Assembly: GCF_020080835.1 (NCBI RefSeq)
Contig: NC_058158.1
Coordinates: 19,244,430 to 19,308,429, forward strand
Length of the DNA: 64,000 nucleotides
Source of the DNA: Cotesia glomerata
Taxonomy: Eukaryota > Arthropoda > Insecta > Hymenoptera > Braconidae
Direction of reading: 5' to 3'
How positions within the stretch are numbered: the stretch's first letter is position 1; each line of letters starts with the position of its first letter. A program made the translations under genes and the position numbers. Positions 10,765 to 21,960 of the stretch are shown piece after piece. The notes beneath the pieces are model-generated. The model was given only the letters and a program-made list of their open reading frames with translations, did no database searches and was not told where the DNA came from.

Positions 10765-11495
10765 CTAGTTTCTGTCATTTGCCCTTTTTCTTTCAATGGA
10801 GCGCAGCTCTGTAAGCACTTCGGTGGTAAACGTGCTTGTGGCGTTCCAGGCAGCTTCGGATGACAGCATTTCTTCTACTATTGACTCTGGTGTGATTTTC
10901 TTGTTCAGGATCTTCTCTAACTCATCACGCTGTGGGTTAAAACGAGGGCACTCAAAGAAAACGTGCTCCGCATTTTCAGCAACTCTTGGGCAAGACGGAC
11001 ACTTTGGGGAATTATCGTGCTTAAAGCGATAAAGGTACTCCCGAAAACAGCCGTGTCCTGACAACATCTGGGTCGAATAGTAGTTGGCCTGGCCGTGATT
11101 CCGGTTAAGCCAAACGTCAATCCTTGGTATGAGACGGTGTGTCCATCTCCCTGTTGTCGCGGCGTCCCACTGCGATTGCCATCGTGCGATGCTGTTCTGC
11201 CGTTCTTTAGCTCTGAGTTCCTTGGCACTTTGTGCGGTTGTCCTCTTTCGTTGGTAAAGGTTACTTCTTTCCTCAGCTAGGACTCTGAGCGGCAAAATTC
11301 CGGAAATGACACACACTGCTTCCTCTGATATTGTTCGAAAGGCGCTGGCTACTCTTAGCGCGCTCAGTCGGTAAACTGGACATGCTTTCCTCCATGATTC
11401 TTGGATCTCAAGTGCGTCGGCCCAAATGGATATACCATATGTGAGGACCGATGTAACTACTGATGATAGCAATGACCTCCTTGTCTGCTTCGGGC
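10765..11495 (-). pseudogene. R1 LINE copy 1 ORF2 C-terminal part
   Basis: Encodes the post-RT region of ORF2: SSVVTSVLTYGISIWADALE, LRVASAFRTISEEAVCVISG, and the C-terminal CCHC motif CPSCPRVAENAEHVFFEC. It ends RSIERKRANDRN with TAG at 10765-10767. Everything upstream of 'GPKQ' (endonuclease and RT) is missing. Confidence 0.85.
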
Positions 11496-12593
11496 CGTTT
11501 CTGCGCTACCGTTGCTGCCAGAGTCACCGACGCAATTTGTGTTCTGCTACTTAAGACCTTACGAATTTTAATGGCCTCTACTGTTACACCACAATCGTTT
11601 CCAGCTGCTTCTTGTAAAGCTGTTAGAATGTCATCTTTAGTTGTAGTATTGTCAATATCGCGAATTTCCAGGTCTTCTTCAGGTCCTGTACTAATGACAT
11701 TTGCGTCCTCCTTAAGTATTCCCGCGATAGTCTTCTGCAGGTCTTTACCTCTATCACTACTGCCTTTCGACAGCGTTATGAGAATGTTCCCTGTCGCGGT
11801 CCTGCGTATCTTCTCGACTGTGTTGCGGACCTGATCTAGGTGAACGTCTGCCTTGATCCGTGTAAGTATTTCAGAATACTTATCTTTGTTCGCTGGACGA
11901 ATAATAAGTGCCTCCGGTCTCGTTGATGTTCTTCTTGGCTTCTGGTTCGGCTTCGGTGGAGGCACCAGAGGTTTTTCTGGGGGCAGTTTCTTGCGCTCCT
12001 TCTTCATGTCCTTTCTGGACTGTACCTTTTCCCAGCCTGGCTTCTTGTTCTGTTCACAAGAGTTTTGTGGAAGATCCTTAACCACTTCCTGCTTCTTGAT
12101 GGGATGACCAGGTCCAACGTCTTCCAGCTTCTTGGGAGTATGAAAAGCTCCGCCTTCGGGAGAACGAATTTTTCTTTTCAACTTCCTCAGGATGCGGCCG
12201 TCTTGGTCAAAGGATTCAGTCTCTGCCGTTGTGATAGTTTCACTTTTTTCTTCAGCGACTGATTCTCCGTCACCTTCGGCTCCAGTGTCCATCGCTTCTT
12301 CAACAACCACTTGACTGTTTCTCTCCGATGTAGCACAAGAGGTGCGGTGCAATGATGAGCGCCATTCTTCGTCCAGTTTCTTGAATCTTCCAAGAGCATT
12401 GACTACACCGGTTGTCTTGGTCTTTATCTCCTTGTGGATATTGACCTTAGTTTGGACAAACTCTTGCAGCTCAATGGTCAGCTTCTCAAGGTGCTCCAAC
12501 GCTTGCGTTCTCTTCATGTCAGCGCTTGCTTCAATCGCTGCTTGTTGAGCATAAAGCCCGTTTCTATTCTTGTTTGTTTCCTGTAACTTACTC
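11496..12593 (-). pseudogene. R1 LINE copy 1 ORF1 (gag-like), lacks zinc knuckles
   Basis: About 365 residues from MSKLQETNKNRNG. The order is an N-terminal helical segment (HAQQAAIEAS-like, ALEHLEKLTIELQEF), an acidic stretch with EAMDTGAEGDGES, a Lys/Pro-rich basic linker, and the conserved central domain (ALIIRPANKDKYSEIL, NILITLSKGSSDRGK, LEIRDIDNTTTKDDI). ORF1 proteins of this clade bind LINE RNA and normally end in CCHC zinc knuckles. Here the frame leaves ORF1 after VAQK and enters ORF2 sequence out of frame, so the knuckles are absent. The ORF continues upstream of this Met, but the aligned copies support this start. Confidence 0.8.
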
Positions 12594-14286
12594 ATACTTT
12601 TTTGATTTACCAGCGCATCGTACGGAGTAGAGCGGGTTGCCATAACTAGGAACGGGTGTACCCTCGGAGATAGTACTCCTACCCCAGTTCCCTGAGACCT
12701 AGCCGACACTTAACCAGTCTCGGAATACACGGACGGACTAGACTCGCTCGGAGCGGTGAAGATTCTGATCTCTAACTAATTCGAGCTCAAAAACGGAATA
12801 GGTGCAATTTTAAGCGCTTAATTACGAATGTAGCGGGAAGTTGCAGGGATGGCCTTCAGGGTCAAGCGTTCACCTAATTTTTTTGTATGATACCTTCTAC
12901 TGATCTTCAAAGATCCTGAAATTTTCGGAAAGGGGTTTTCCTTTTCAAAAATATAAATTTTTAAATTTAAAAAAAAAATTTTTGAATTAAAAAAAAATAA
13001 TTTTTTTTTGTTTTTTGCAACTTCAATAAAAGGTAAAGTTATGCAGATACATGACATTGTAATTATGAGTATTTAAAAATCAATCACACGACTTGAAAAT
13101 ATTAAATAATAAATTAATTTCAACTTTTTTTTTTTATTTTTTAGACATAATCTTAAAGTCAGGCTTAACGCATGATATTATTTTTCATTTTTTTAACGCA
13201 TGATATATTTTATCCGTTTCTTCACTTCTATTACAGTTTTTAACCTCAAATAACTCAAACAGATATTAATTTTCTATCAAAATTGGAAATAATTTCATGA
13301 GAATATCAATTTCTTTTCGTTTTTTCAAATAGTTATTAACTTACGAATTTCTGCACATTAATAGTTCTCAATCTCAAATTAGAAATTATTACCATGTTTA
13401 TAACATAAGATGACAAGTGTCGTCAACAACTTCAAATAAAGTAAAAAAAGGATAATTAACAAATTCTATCATGTGTTAAGGATGACTTATTTTACGGATG
13501 CAAGATTATGTCCAAAAAATAAAAAAAAGTTAAAATTCATTTATTATTATATATTTTCACGTCGTGAATTTCATTTTCAAATGCTCAAAATTACAATATT
13601 ATGTATCTGCATAACTTTACCTTATTTAGAAATTGCGAAAACAAAAAAAAAAATTTTTTTTCGAAATTCAAAAATTTTTTTTTTAATCTAAAAATTCATA
13701 TTAAAAAAAAAAAACCTTTTTCAAAAATTCCAGGGTCTTTTGAGATCAGTACAAGGTATCATACAAAAAAAATTGAGCAAAAATTTTCATCGCAGTCTTC
13801 ATTTTTGACGATTTTCAAAAATTCAAAATTTGACAAATTTGGCATTTTTCGAAATTTTTTTTAATAGCTCTGAGTGTTCCCTTTTAAACAAACGAAAGAC
13901 CACTTTTGTATCTCTAATAGCATTCGAGACATTGCAAAAACAAAATTGAAAAACTGGAAAAATTGCGAAATTTTGAATTTGCATATCTTTTGAAAAAAAT
14001 TTTTTTATTTTTTTTCCTTTGGCAGAACTTTGTTTTATTATAAAAGAAAACTCTCGACCAAAATTCAACCAAATCGAAAGGGGTCCATTCTAATTATTGG
14101 TCAATTTGACATGGAATGACCCTTATACATTTTAGGAAATCTAGCAATGTAATTTAAGACCTTAAAATACTTATTTAATTGTTAAATTCTAATGATGTGC
14201 TTTCTTTCGAATTAGTATTTTTGAAGCACATCAACAAGCAGTATAAACAGATCTGTTAGAAAAAGTATACTTGTTAATCATTCCAG

Positions 14287-14609
14287 TTGAATCACAATTC
14301 AGCAATGATGCAATTTTGGAATTCCGATGTATTCATATTGGTGGTTATCTCCATAGTGGTATACACATTCCTAACTTCATTGGTCACCTTCAACAGTTTT
14401 GGTTTAATGGAAATGCTTACATTGAACTGGCTAGAAACTTTGGTACGCGTGAGCATATGCATCAAGGCATCACACCAATTATTCGAGTGACAGGCCAGTT
14501 TGAAAAACGAATTCATCAAGTTCATAAGCCAGTCGCTTTCAAATCAAAACACACATTTATCGGACTCCCTATTTTAAAGGCATATGTTGAGACGAATATA
14601 TATTTTCAG
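14287..14609 (+). CDS. Nrx-1: Neurexin-1 exon (end of one LNS domain and start of the next)
   Basis: Presynaptic cell-adhesion protein. The frame contains ILEFRCIHIGGYLHSG, FIGHLQQFWFNGNAYIEL, RVTGQFEKRIHQVHKPV, FKSKHTFIGLP and LKAYVETNIYFQ. These match insect and vertebrate alpha-neurexins around the end of the third laminin-G/LNS domain and the start of the fourth (vertebrate: SNFIGHLQSLTFNGMAYI... then FKTKSSYVAL...LQAY). The exon ends in CAG|GTAAGA at 14609 in phase 0. The acceptor is probably TTCCAG at 14286, alternatively TTCAG at 14302. The next exon is at 34808, and the spliced reading is continuous. No disabling change is seen. This is the main host gene of the window. Confidence 0.93.
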
Positions 14610-14622
14610 GTAAGATAATTTT

Positions 14623-15117
14623 ATTTACTTTTGCATTTTTTAAGAATAATAGATCTTAGCATATGATTTTAGCTTTCTTTTATTCCATTGTTTCCCATCA
14701 GTATTACTTTTTTTTTAGTTCTGAAGATTACAGGAAACATTTATTCTTTACTGTAGTGTCATCTTCAAGTCAATTTGTGTAGAATTTTCTTGAAATTGAG
14801 ATGTATTAATATTTAAATAGATCTTCATCGATTTATAAAGAATTGGATTTGTTAACAATACAGCTTCAACGAAATTGAATTTGAAAGTTAAGGGTATTAG
14901 GCCTATCAGAAACTTTCATGACGATTATTATAAAATTGTCTGAGATAAGTTTCATTTATTGTAATTGTAACACAGTTTCTAAGATATCATTTATGATTCA
15001 TAACAAATTTATCTCACTAGAAAATCGAACGCACTTTGCGCGCTTCTGTTTAAATGTTTATTATCGACAATTTAATTAATCAATATTTTTACAAATTTTA
15101 CTTATTAATATTTAATC
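14623..15117. other. Intronic sequence, nothing recognised
   Basis: AT-rich neurexin intron start. I see no coding pattern or repeat with clear relatives in the window. Confidence 0.5.
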
Positions 15118-15131
15118 GTTGCCATGGTAAC
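15118..15131 (+). promoter_or_regulatory. X-box-like RFX motif
   Basis: GTTGCCATGGTAAC fits the RFX X-box consensus GTNRCC-N(0-3)-RGYAAC exactly, with a 2-bp spacer. Further degenerate GGTAAC/GATAACC half-sites follow to about 15170. It may be a real RFX site or one unit of a minisatellite. Confidence 0.35.
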
Positions 15132-15179
15132 GGTAGCTATGATAACCATTGCCAAAAAAGGTCACCATAGCAACGAAAA

Positions 15180-16440
15180 GAGACAACAATGAATACGTCA
15201 CATCAACTGTTTAATAAAAGATTCGAGTACTATAATAGACACACTATTATCAATCGGACAGCAATACAACAGCAATACTTTTTACTCGTGAATGGAGTAT
15301 AAAGCGCTCATGTCAGATAGTAGTTTAATAAAACACAATTTTTTGAATTTTCAAACCGTTATAATTTTCGAATAATTAATAATTATCGACGTCGTCGTTG
15401 AATCGCAGCACGCACTACAAACTCCAATATCAAGTAAAAAAAAGTTCCAAATCACCGCAATAAATTTAATTATTCAAATCTTTAAACAACATGAAATAAT
15501 CAAGTCACCGCAATGTACTTAATTAAAAGAAATGTAATTAAATATTAGAAAAAAATAATCAATTCGTCGCATTAAATTTAATTAATAATAATTAACTAAA
15601 TTTTTTAAGAAATAATCTTGCGTCGCAATTATCTACTAATTACTAAATTCACCCGTCGTCGGTGAAATAATTGCATCAAAATTTTGTTAATTTCTTAATC
15701 GTAATTGAGTCGAGTGATAATTCACAGTGTTTCTTCACCGCGTCTCACACTGTTATACAAAATTTACGTTAAGTTCTCATCTTACATCAGATATTGGGTA
15801 AGTTACGCGCCTACTGCCTTTCGCAGTTGAGGCAGCCGCTCCTCAGGTTCTCACTCCGGCGTCGGGAAACCTACGATCTCGCGAACTCGAAGCTCGATTA
15901 ATGGGTAATCGGTCAATGATAACCCTGGGAGTACAACGTCGATTAAGTACAGTACTAGCTACAATAATTTTATTACAAGGCACAATAAGAATAAAAATGT
16001 CCCTGATAGCCGAGTTGGTCGCAACTTTCCGTCGATTTACTGCCGCAACTTGTCACCAAGTTGGCGGCAAGTCTTGGAAATGAACTCGGTTGTTCACCAA
16101 GTTGTCACCAAGTTGTCGGCAAAAATTGCTTTCGAAACTCTTTCGCACCAAATTGACGACAAGTTTCTCAAGAAATTTGGCGACATATTGCGGCAGTAGA
16201 TTGGTCTTGTTTTTCTCAGAAACTTGTTGCCAACTTGATGCCAACAGTTACAAATTCGGAAGTTGACCGCAAGTTATTGCTAAGTTGGTGGCAACTATCT
16301 GACACCAACTTGGTTGGTATGAAACTGTGGCTATCAGGAGTCAACACTACAGCCGTAATGAAAAACTGGCGGTACCTCAGTACCTCGTGGAACGGAATTA
16401 TTACCAGACCAACAACAACAATGACCTTCGAATATTTTGA
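15180..16440. other. Unclassified intronic sequence, with CAAGTTG-rich repeats
   Basis: 15180-15780 is AT-rich without recognised coding. 15780-15960 is richer in GC. 16040-16320 is a degenerate run of ACCAAGTTG / CAAGTTGGYGGCAA motifs on both strands. No protein family recognised. Confidence 0.45.
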
Positions 16441-16466
16441 ACGTTAGCTCACGCCCGGCGTCGGCG

Positions 16467-16503
16467 ACAAGTTGTAAAATAAAATGATTATTTTACAACT
16501 TGT
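16467..16503. repeat. Perfect 16-bp stem inverted repeat
   Basis: ACAAGTTGTAAAATAA, a 5-base spacer, and its exact complement. It sits at the edge of the CAAGTTG-rich region and could be the terminus of that repeat. Confidence 0.7.
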
Positions 16504-16784
16504 TAAACTAAATTTTATTCAATATGTTCCACGAGCTACTGTTAAAATAGACGTCAACCACTTACCCTGGCGTCAATGCTTTCGTCGTAAAGTCCCGATT
16601 GGCTTTACCACGTCGATCAATCCTTGGTTTTCACGTCGTATTCTTATTTGTCGAAAGGAAATCCGGCAAAATGTCGTGTATCGGAGGACAAGTCTTCAGC
16701 GACGATGTTTACACAAACAAAAAGACACTGTTGACTTACGTTGGCACGCCGGGACTGGTCACCAAGTGTCTTGTAATTACAGAA

Positions 16785-17423
16785 CAAAAAAATTAGAGAA
16801 ATGGTTCACCCTCAAAGCCATCCCTGCAACTTCCCGCTAATTCCATACCTGGGCGCTTAAAATTGTACTTGTGATATTTGTGAGATTTTTGAGCTCAAAA
16901 TCTAATTTATGTGATATTTTGAGCTCGCTGAGTTCGAAGAGATAATATTTCTATGCATTTGAGCTCTCGCAGCTCAAAAGTATGATAGAAGTTTCATAGA
17001 ACACTATTTTTGGAATTTTCAAGTCGCAATAACTTTTGAATGGATCAACCGATTTTCACGCGGTTGGCGGTATTCGTCGCAATTTTATCGTCCTCATAAG
17101 TTATTTTCAGGTTTCAATTGATCGAACTGAAAATTTCGGAGTAATCCCGAAAAAACACTTTTTTCGGTTTTCTTTTGTTCACGATATCTCTCGAACGTTT
17201 CAACCGATTTTGACCAGCTTGGTGGCGATCGACGTGGTTTTTTATTCTCCAAAGCTGATTAGTTATTGAAATCGATCGGTATAGCCGTTTAAAAGTTATC
17301 CAAAAAAAACCACATTTGAAAAAATTTTTTTTCTTAGTGTTTTTTAAGATTTCTCAAAATCTACTGATCTGAATCAGTTCAAATTATACTCAAAATCTAA
17401 GTTTGGACAAGCCCTTTCAAATG

Positions 17424-17460
<37 letters not shown>
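16785..17460 (+). repeat. R repeat copy b
   Basis: Starts AAAAAAATTAGAGAAATGG (R consensus ATTAGGAAAACGG), then CCATCCCTGCAACTTCCCGC, palindromic GAGCTC motifs (16890-16980), the CAATAACTTTTGAATGGATCAACC-type units, and a (CA)n tract at 17425-17459. The far end is missing; a Copia fragment follows directly. Confidence 0.8.
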
Positions 17461-17461
<1 letters not shown>

Positions 17462-17762
17462 AATTACGCAGTTCAGCCGGTTGTTTTGTTGTTAAGAGTT
17501 CGTTTGAAGGATCAGAGGGAATATATACTATTTCTTGATTGTTTTCTAGCCACAGAGTTTCCTGCTCTAAGTAGAAATCAATTTTATCGATATCTTCCCC
17601 TGGAACTCGACAGTTTTCGATGAATTTGACGTCCTGGCTTATAAAGATCTTCCCTGATTATGGTTCTAAGAGCCTGTATCCTTTTGAGTTTTGTAAGTAA
17701 CCGACAAAGACACATTCTCTGGCCTTCGTATTAAGTTTATTTCGTTTTTGTTTGGGAATGTG
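17461..17762 (-). pseudogene. Copia-type integrase C-terminal fragment
   Basis: The - strand reads HIPKQKRNKLNTKARECVFV, GYLQNSKGYRLLEP, a stop, SGKIFISQDVKFIE and then a Glu/Asp-rich spacer to LLTTKQPAELRN. This matches the Ty1/Copia pol segment between integrase and reverse transcriptase ('HIPK..R.KLD.KA..C.FVGYS...KGYRL..P...KI..SRDVKF.E'). One in-frame TAA interrupts it. It is bounded on both sides by R-repeat sequence, so it was inserted and trimmed there. Confidence 0.75.
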
Positions 17763-18090
17763 TTTTTTCGGAATTACTTTGAAATTCCTTGTTCGATCAA
17801 TTTAAACTTAAAAGTTATTTATGAGGCTTTAAGAACTTCGTTGAATTTCATCAACCACGTGAAAATCGGTTCATTAATTCAAAAGTTATTGCGGTTTAAA
17901 AATTCGAAAAATAGTGTTTTATTTAACTTCTAGCAGATTTTTGAGCTCAGAGCTTCAACTTCCCGCTAGAAAAATTAAAAATTTTTAAAAATCGGGAAGT
18001 TATTGGTTTTACTATGTTTTGCGAAAATCTAATTTTCATTAGATCTCAACGTTCTGAGGTCCTAGAAAGCTTCCCTGAATAGTTAAACAG
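17763..18090 (-). repeat. R repeat fragment after the Copia piece
   Basis: TTTTTCGGAATTACTTTGAAATTCC..., GTTATTGCGGTTTAAAAATTC, then the signature AACTTCCCGCTAGAAAAAT and ATTAGATCTCAACGTTCTGAGG. Two R orientations meet here, near 17940. Confidence 0.65.
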
Positions 18091-18518
18091 GGGGGGAGGG
18101 TGGTTAGCAACCAACCCCGAGCGCCACCTAGCGGCTACCACCCGGAACTACGATGAGTTGTGTACCCTCTGTCGGTAACTTATCTAGCGTTATCTGGAAT
18201 ATCTATGGGTGATTATTTGTTACCGACATCTCTGAGTGTGAATTTAGAGGGCGCTTTTGGGCCTTATATGAGGTGGGGGAGGTTGTTTTTGAACTTTGGC
18301 GGTAGGTTGTTGGTGGGGGTTATATTATTAATCAATATGCTTACCTTATGAACAATTGTTATCTAATAAATTTGGACAATAAAACTGGTGAACACAAATT
18401 TTTACTATCAAGACTATGCAAAATACAAATCCTAGAACATATAAATTGGTTGACTACCAGGATCAACCAATTCAGGGAGGCTTTTATACCGAAGAACTTA
18501 GGAAGTTAAATATGATGA
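18091..18518. other. Unclassified intronic sequence
   Basis: Contains G-runs and a short low-AT stretch (18095-18320). No coding family or repeat partner recognised. Confidence 0.4.
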
Positions 18519-18520
18519 TA

Positions 18521-20396
18521 CAGTAGAACCTCGATAAGTCGAACCTCGATAACTCGAAAACCTCCGTAACTCGAAAAAATATTTCATCCCCTTCCCTTCA
18601 AGCCATAAAACCTCCGTTACTCGAAATTTTTACCCTCTATAAGTCGAAATAATTAGTGAGTCCCTACAAGCTATTTCTGTACATTTTTACCCTCCATAAC
18701 TCGAATACACACACTTGGACCTCTCTATCTCGAATTTTAAGTTATTACCGTATTTAAGTATCTTATTAGGATTACCAGTTTTACGAAATGGTAATGGAAT
18801 TTATAGCTGACGTCAGGTTCTCTGTTGGCGATTGTAAAATTATCATACCCTTAGACTTAGTTACGATTCACTGCAATACACATCAATTTTGACAGCTCTA
18901 CGTGAAAAGAAATTAATAAATAATGAGTGTAAAACGTAAACTAAAAACTCTTAGTCTCTCTGAAAAACTACGAGTGCTCGAAGCAGTGAAGACTAGTAAA
19001 AAGGATGTTGCGGAACAATTTGATATACCTTTAAGTACTCTTTCGACAATAATAAAAAATGAAGTAGTTATAAGGAAGAAAGTTGAGAGTGGTCAAAGTT
19101 TGTCGTGTAAAAGACGGCGAATTTCCGAGTTTCCCGGTTTAGAAGAGTGCTTATTAAAATGGTTTAAACAGTGTCGTCATGAAAATATAAGTATTAGTGG
19201 ACCATTATTACAAGAAAAGGCAGAAATATATTCGACGTCTTTAGGATTTTCTGATTTTAGAGCAAGCAATGGATGGCTGGAAAAGTTTAAACGTAGGCAT
19301 GACCTTGTTTTCAAGAAAGTTTGCGGGGAAAGTGCAAGTGTAAATGTTGCAACTTGTAATAAATGGACAAATGACAGATTGAAAGATTTGTTACGTGATT
19401 TTGAGCCTGAAAATGTCTTCAATGCTGATGAAACAGCTTTATTTTATAAATGTCTTCCCGACAAAACTCTAACTTTTAGAGATGATAAATGCCATGGTGG
19501 TAAGCATAGCAAAGAACGCTTAACAATTTTACTCGCTGCAAACATGACAGGTACAGAAAAACTCTCACCTTCAGTGATTGGGAAATCGAAAAAAAAAAAA
19601 ATCGATGGATCAGGGCATTATCAAAAATTTCAAGTCATTATACCGTAAAGAAGTAGTCAGGAATATGTTGCAAGATTTGGAAGAAAAAAGAGATTCTCGT
19701 ATAGATGTATTGCAAGCCATGCGGATGGCTGATAAAGCTTGGCGAAATGTGACTGCTACTACCATCAAAAACTGCTTTGCTCACTGTGGATTTTCTTCGT
19801 CAATAATCGAAGAAGAAGTCGAAGATATTTCTCTGCAACCTCCTGAAGAATGGGATACAGTGGCGCCTGAAATATGTTTCGAGGACTTTATTACATGTGA
19901 CGATGAAGTGATGACTGCTGGAATTTTATCCGACGAAGAGATTCTTAATTCAGTATCTGAGAGTAATGAAAGAGATGAAGATGAGATAAAAGATCCAAGT
20001 AATATAACATGCACTCAATTAGTTTCGATCAAAGAGGCTAGAATAGCATTAAATACGTTACGTAATTTTATAGAACAAACAAGTATCTCGGAAGAAAAAG
20101 AATTTTCTGCTCTTTGTATTTTAGACAATGCAATAGATAAAGAACAGCCTTATTTAAAGCAAAAAAAAATAACTGATTTTTTCCAATAAGTTTTCTGAAT
20201 AAATATGTTGATTATATATGTAACTTGAATTTTTGTATGTGCATTTATTCGACTTTTTCCTTTCTGTTTGTCACCTCCCTAACTCGAAACCAGTTACCAG
20301 TCACCTCCCTAACTCGAAACCCTCTATAACTCGAAAACTCTATAACTCGAATTTTTTTTGCTCTCCCTTGGAGTTCGAGTTATAGAGGTTCTACTG
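18521..20396 (+). mobile_element. Tigger/pogo-type Tc1-mariner element
   Basis: Termini CAGTAGAACCTCGATAA... and ...TTATAGAGGTTCTACTG are the Tigger-type TIR, flanked by the TA target duplication (18519-18520 and 20397-20398). Both ends carry several subterminal copies of a CCTCCNTAACTCGAAA motif, about seven on the left (18535-18740) and four on the right (20275-20352), likely transposase-binding sites. The transposase inside is broken. Confidence 0.92.
18923..20189 (+). pseudogene. Tigger-type transposase with internal deletion
   Basis: N-terminal psq-type helix-turn-helix (LSLSEKLRVLEAVKTSKKDV, FDIPLSTLSTIIKN), CENP-B/Tc5-type second HTH (SGPLLQEKAEIYSTSLGFSD, ASNGWLEKFKRRH), then DDE domain with the first catalytic Asp in FNADETALFYK. 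After ANMTGTEKLSPSVIGKSKKKK the frame breaks near 19600, and a second frame (from about 19578) resumes at SMDQGIIKNFKSLYRKEVVR. In the family roughly 60-70 residues lie between these blocks and contain the second catalytic Asp region (LLFIDNCPAH), so the deletion removes catalytic residues. The joint is in an A-run. The C-terminal part ends KKITDFFQ. The protein cannot be an active transposase. Confidence 0.9.
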
Positions 20397-20399
20397 TAT

Positions 20400-20880
20400 A
20401 TATTTATTTGAGAAAATTTTCAAGGAATGAGAAAGCAAGGTTTATGTGAAGTGGTTAGGTTTTGACAATTCACATAACAGCTGGATTAATAAATCTGATA
20501 TGTAATGAATAAATCTCATATGTAATGGATAAATCTGATATGTAACTGATAAATTTAAAATGTTATAGATAAATCTGATATGTAACAGATAAATAAATTG
20601 TTGAACAAAAGAAATAATTTCGTTTTGTTCTTTTATTGAAAAATCCTCAATCTCATTACATTTATTAGCGTAAAATATGAATATTGAACAGATCTATATA
20701 CATTTATAAGATTTCTAATTATATTTAGCTCATTTATTGAGAGTTTCTTCATACTCCCAGGATAAATTATCAGTTGAATCAACGATTAACCTTCCTTTAT
20801 TATCCTCCCAACTCAATAACAATTTTTCTTGTTTAATTGTTTCTACTTTATGCTTGCTTCTTTTGATAATATATTGATAG
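20400..20880. other. AT-rich intron with short TAAATCTGATATGTAA tandem motif
   Basis: At 20490-20595 the motif GATAAATCTGATATGTAA recurs about five times with a 15-20 bp period. The remainder is AT-rich without recognised features. Confidence 0.5.
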
Positions 20881-20884
20881 GGGT

Positions 20885-21010
20885 AGTTAAGAAAGCTTTC
20901 TATGATCTTCAAACGTCGAGATCTGATGAAAACTCGATTTTTGCAAAACGGGGTGAAAACAATAACTTCCCAATTTTTGAAAATTTTCGATTTTCTTAGT
21001 GGGAAGTTAA
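20885..21010 (+). repeat. R repeat fragment c (terminal part)
   Basis: AAGAAAGCTTTCTATGATC, CGTCGAGATCTGATGAAAAC, AACGGGGTGAAAACAATAAC and TTCTTAGTGGGAAGTTAAAA: the 3' end of R without its AC tract or body. Confidence 0.75.
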
Positions 21011-21960
21011 AAATTATCAATCGCCGAATTTACTTAACACTAATTAATTAAATTTTTAAACAAAAAAAGGCCATTCGGCAGCCGAAATGGAAGTAGATTT
21101 CATAACAATAAAAAAAACTACTAGGATATACAAAAAAAAAAAATCTGTCATTACACAGATTTTCGCATCATATTTTTAAATATGACGAAATTCCTGATTT
21201 ATTAATTGAAAATTCATATATTTTTTAGTTCTTACATTAAAGGATAATCTGTAACATTCATACAACGAACGAAAAAACGAAACGATTGCAAGAGTAAAAT
21301 TTCTTAAAAAAGATCCAAAGATGGATTTTTTTTTGCTTTAAAAAAAAATGTGAGCACATAAATTGAAGTTTAATTTCTCAGCTTTTAGATGCAATTTACA
21401 GGAATCGAATAACTCGACGCGTTCAAAAGTTATTTGAGGGAGAAGTAGTGAAAGTATCAAATTTTCAAAATTTTAAAATTTTTAAATGCTGTAATTTCTA
21501 AACTATCTAACCGATTAAGCTCATATTTGAACTTGATCTTCCTAATAGTCGATAGAATAAGTATGTTGAGTTTCATTGAGATCCCTTAAGAATTGTTGAC
21601 GCTATCGTCGTGACAAGCAAGCATATCGTATATATATATATGTATATATATATATGTATATATGTATATATATGTATGTATATATATATATATGTATATA
21701 TGTATATATATATATACATACATATATAAACTTTCGAACCATATGTATTTTCTGACTCAGTTCGTCGAGTTAGGTCGAAATATAACAAAATTTATGGAAA
21801 TTTACGTCATAAGGACAAATACAATAGTTAGATTTTTATGAAATCTACTAAAAAAATATCAATCAATCGCCGAATTTAATTAAAAATTATTAATAAAAAT
21901 TAAAAAAAAATAATCAAATTGCCTCATTTATTCGATAATAATTACTCAAATCAAAATCAA
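21011..21960. other. AT-rich intron with a (TA)n/(TGTATA)n microsatellite
   Basis: 21627-21727 is a TATATGTATA-type microsatellite. The flanks are unclassified AT-rich sequence. Confidence 0.5.

Larger units (their letters stand above)
10510..12776 (-). mobile_element. R1-clade LINE copy 1, internally deleted
   Basis: Non-LTR retrotransposon on the - strand, with its 3' tail (A-run, seen as T on +) abutting the (TG)n tract at 10464-10509. The 3' UTR contains a C-run motif and GGGTTTAGGGTTTAG. ORF1 runs directly into the last third of ORF2, so about 2.5 kb covering the endonuclease and most of the reverse transcriptase is deleted relative to the copy at 55151-60213. The ORF1/ORF2 joint is near 11495. 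Confidence 0.85.
10060..14122. mobile_element. Long-inverted-repeat element (host of R and R1 insertions)
   Basis: The left arm (10060-10355 plus 12885-13077) is the inverted copy of the right arm (13571-14045); shared landmarks are 'GTTCTGCC', 'GGTCTTTCGTTTGTTTAAAAGGG', 'GTATCATAC' and 'ATGTATCTGCAT'. The right arm runs on to a terminus GACATGGAATGACCC (ending at 14122), a GGGTCATTCC-type end. The left outer end is missing, replaced by the Helitron-like blocks. The loop 13078-13570 is AT-rich with no gene. The left arm is split by insertion of an R repeat into a T run. Confidence 0.7.
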
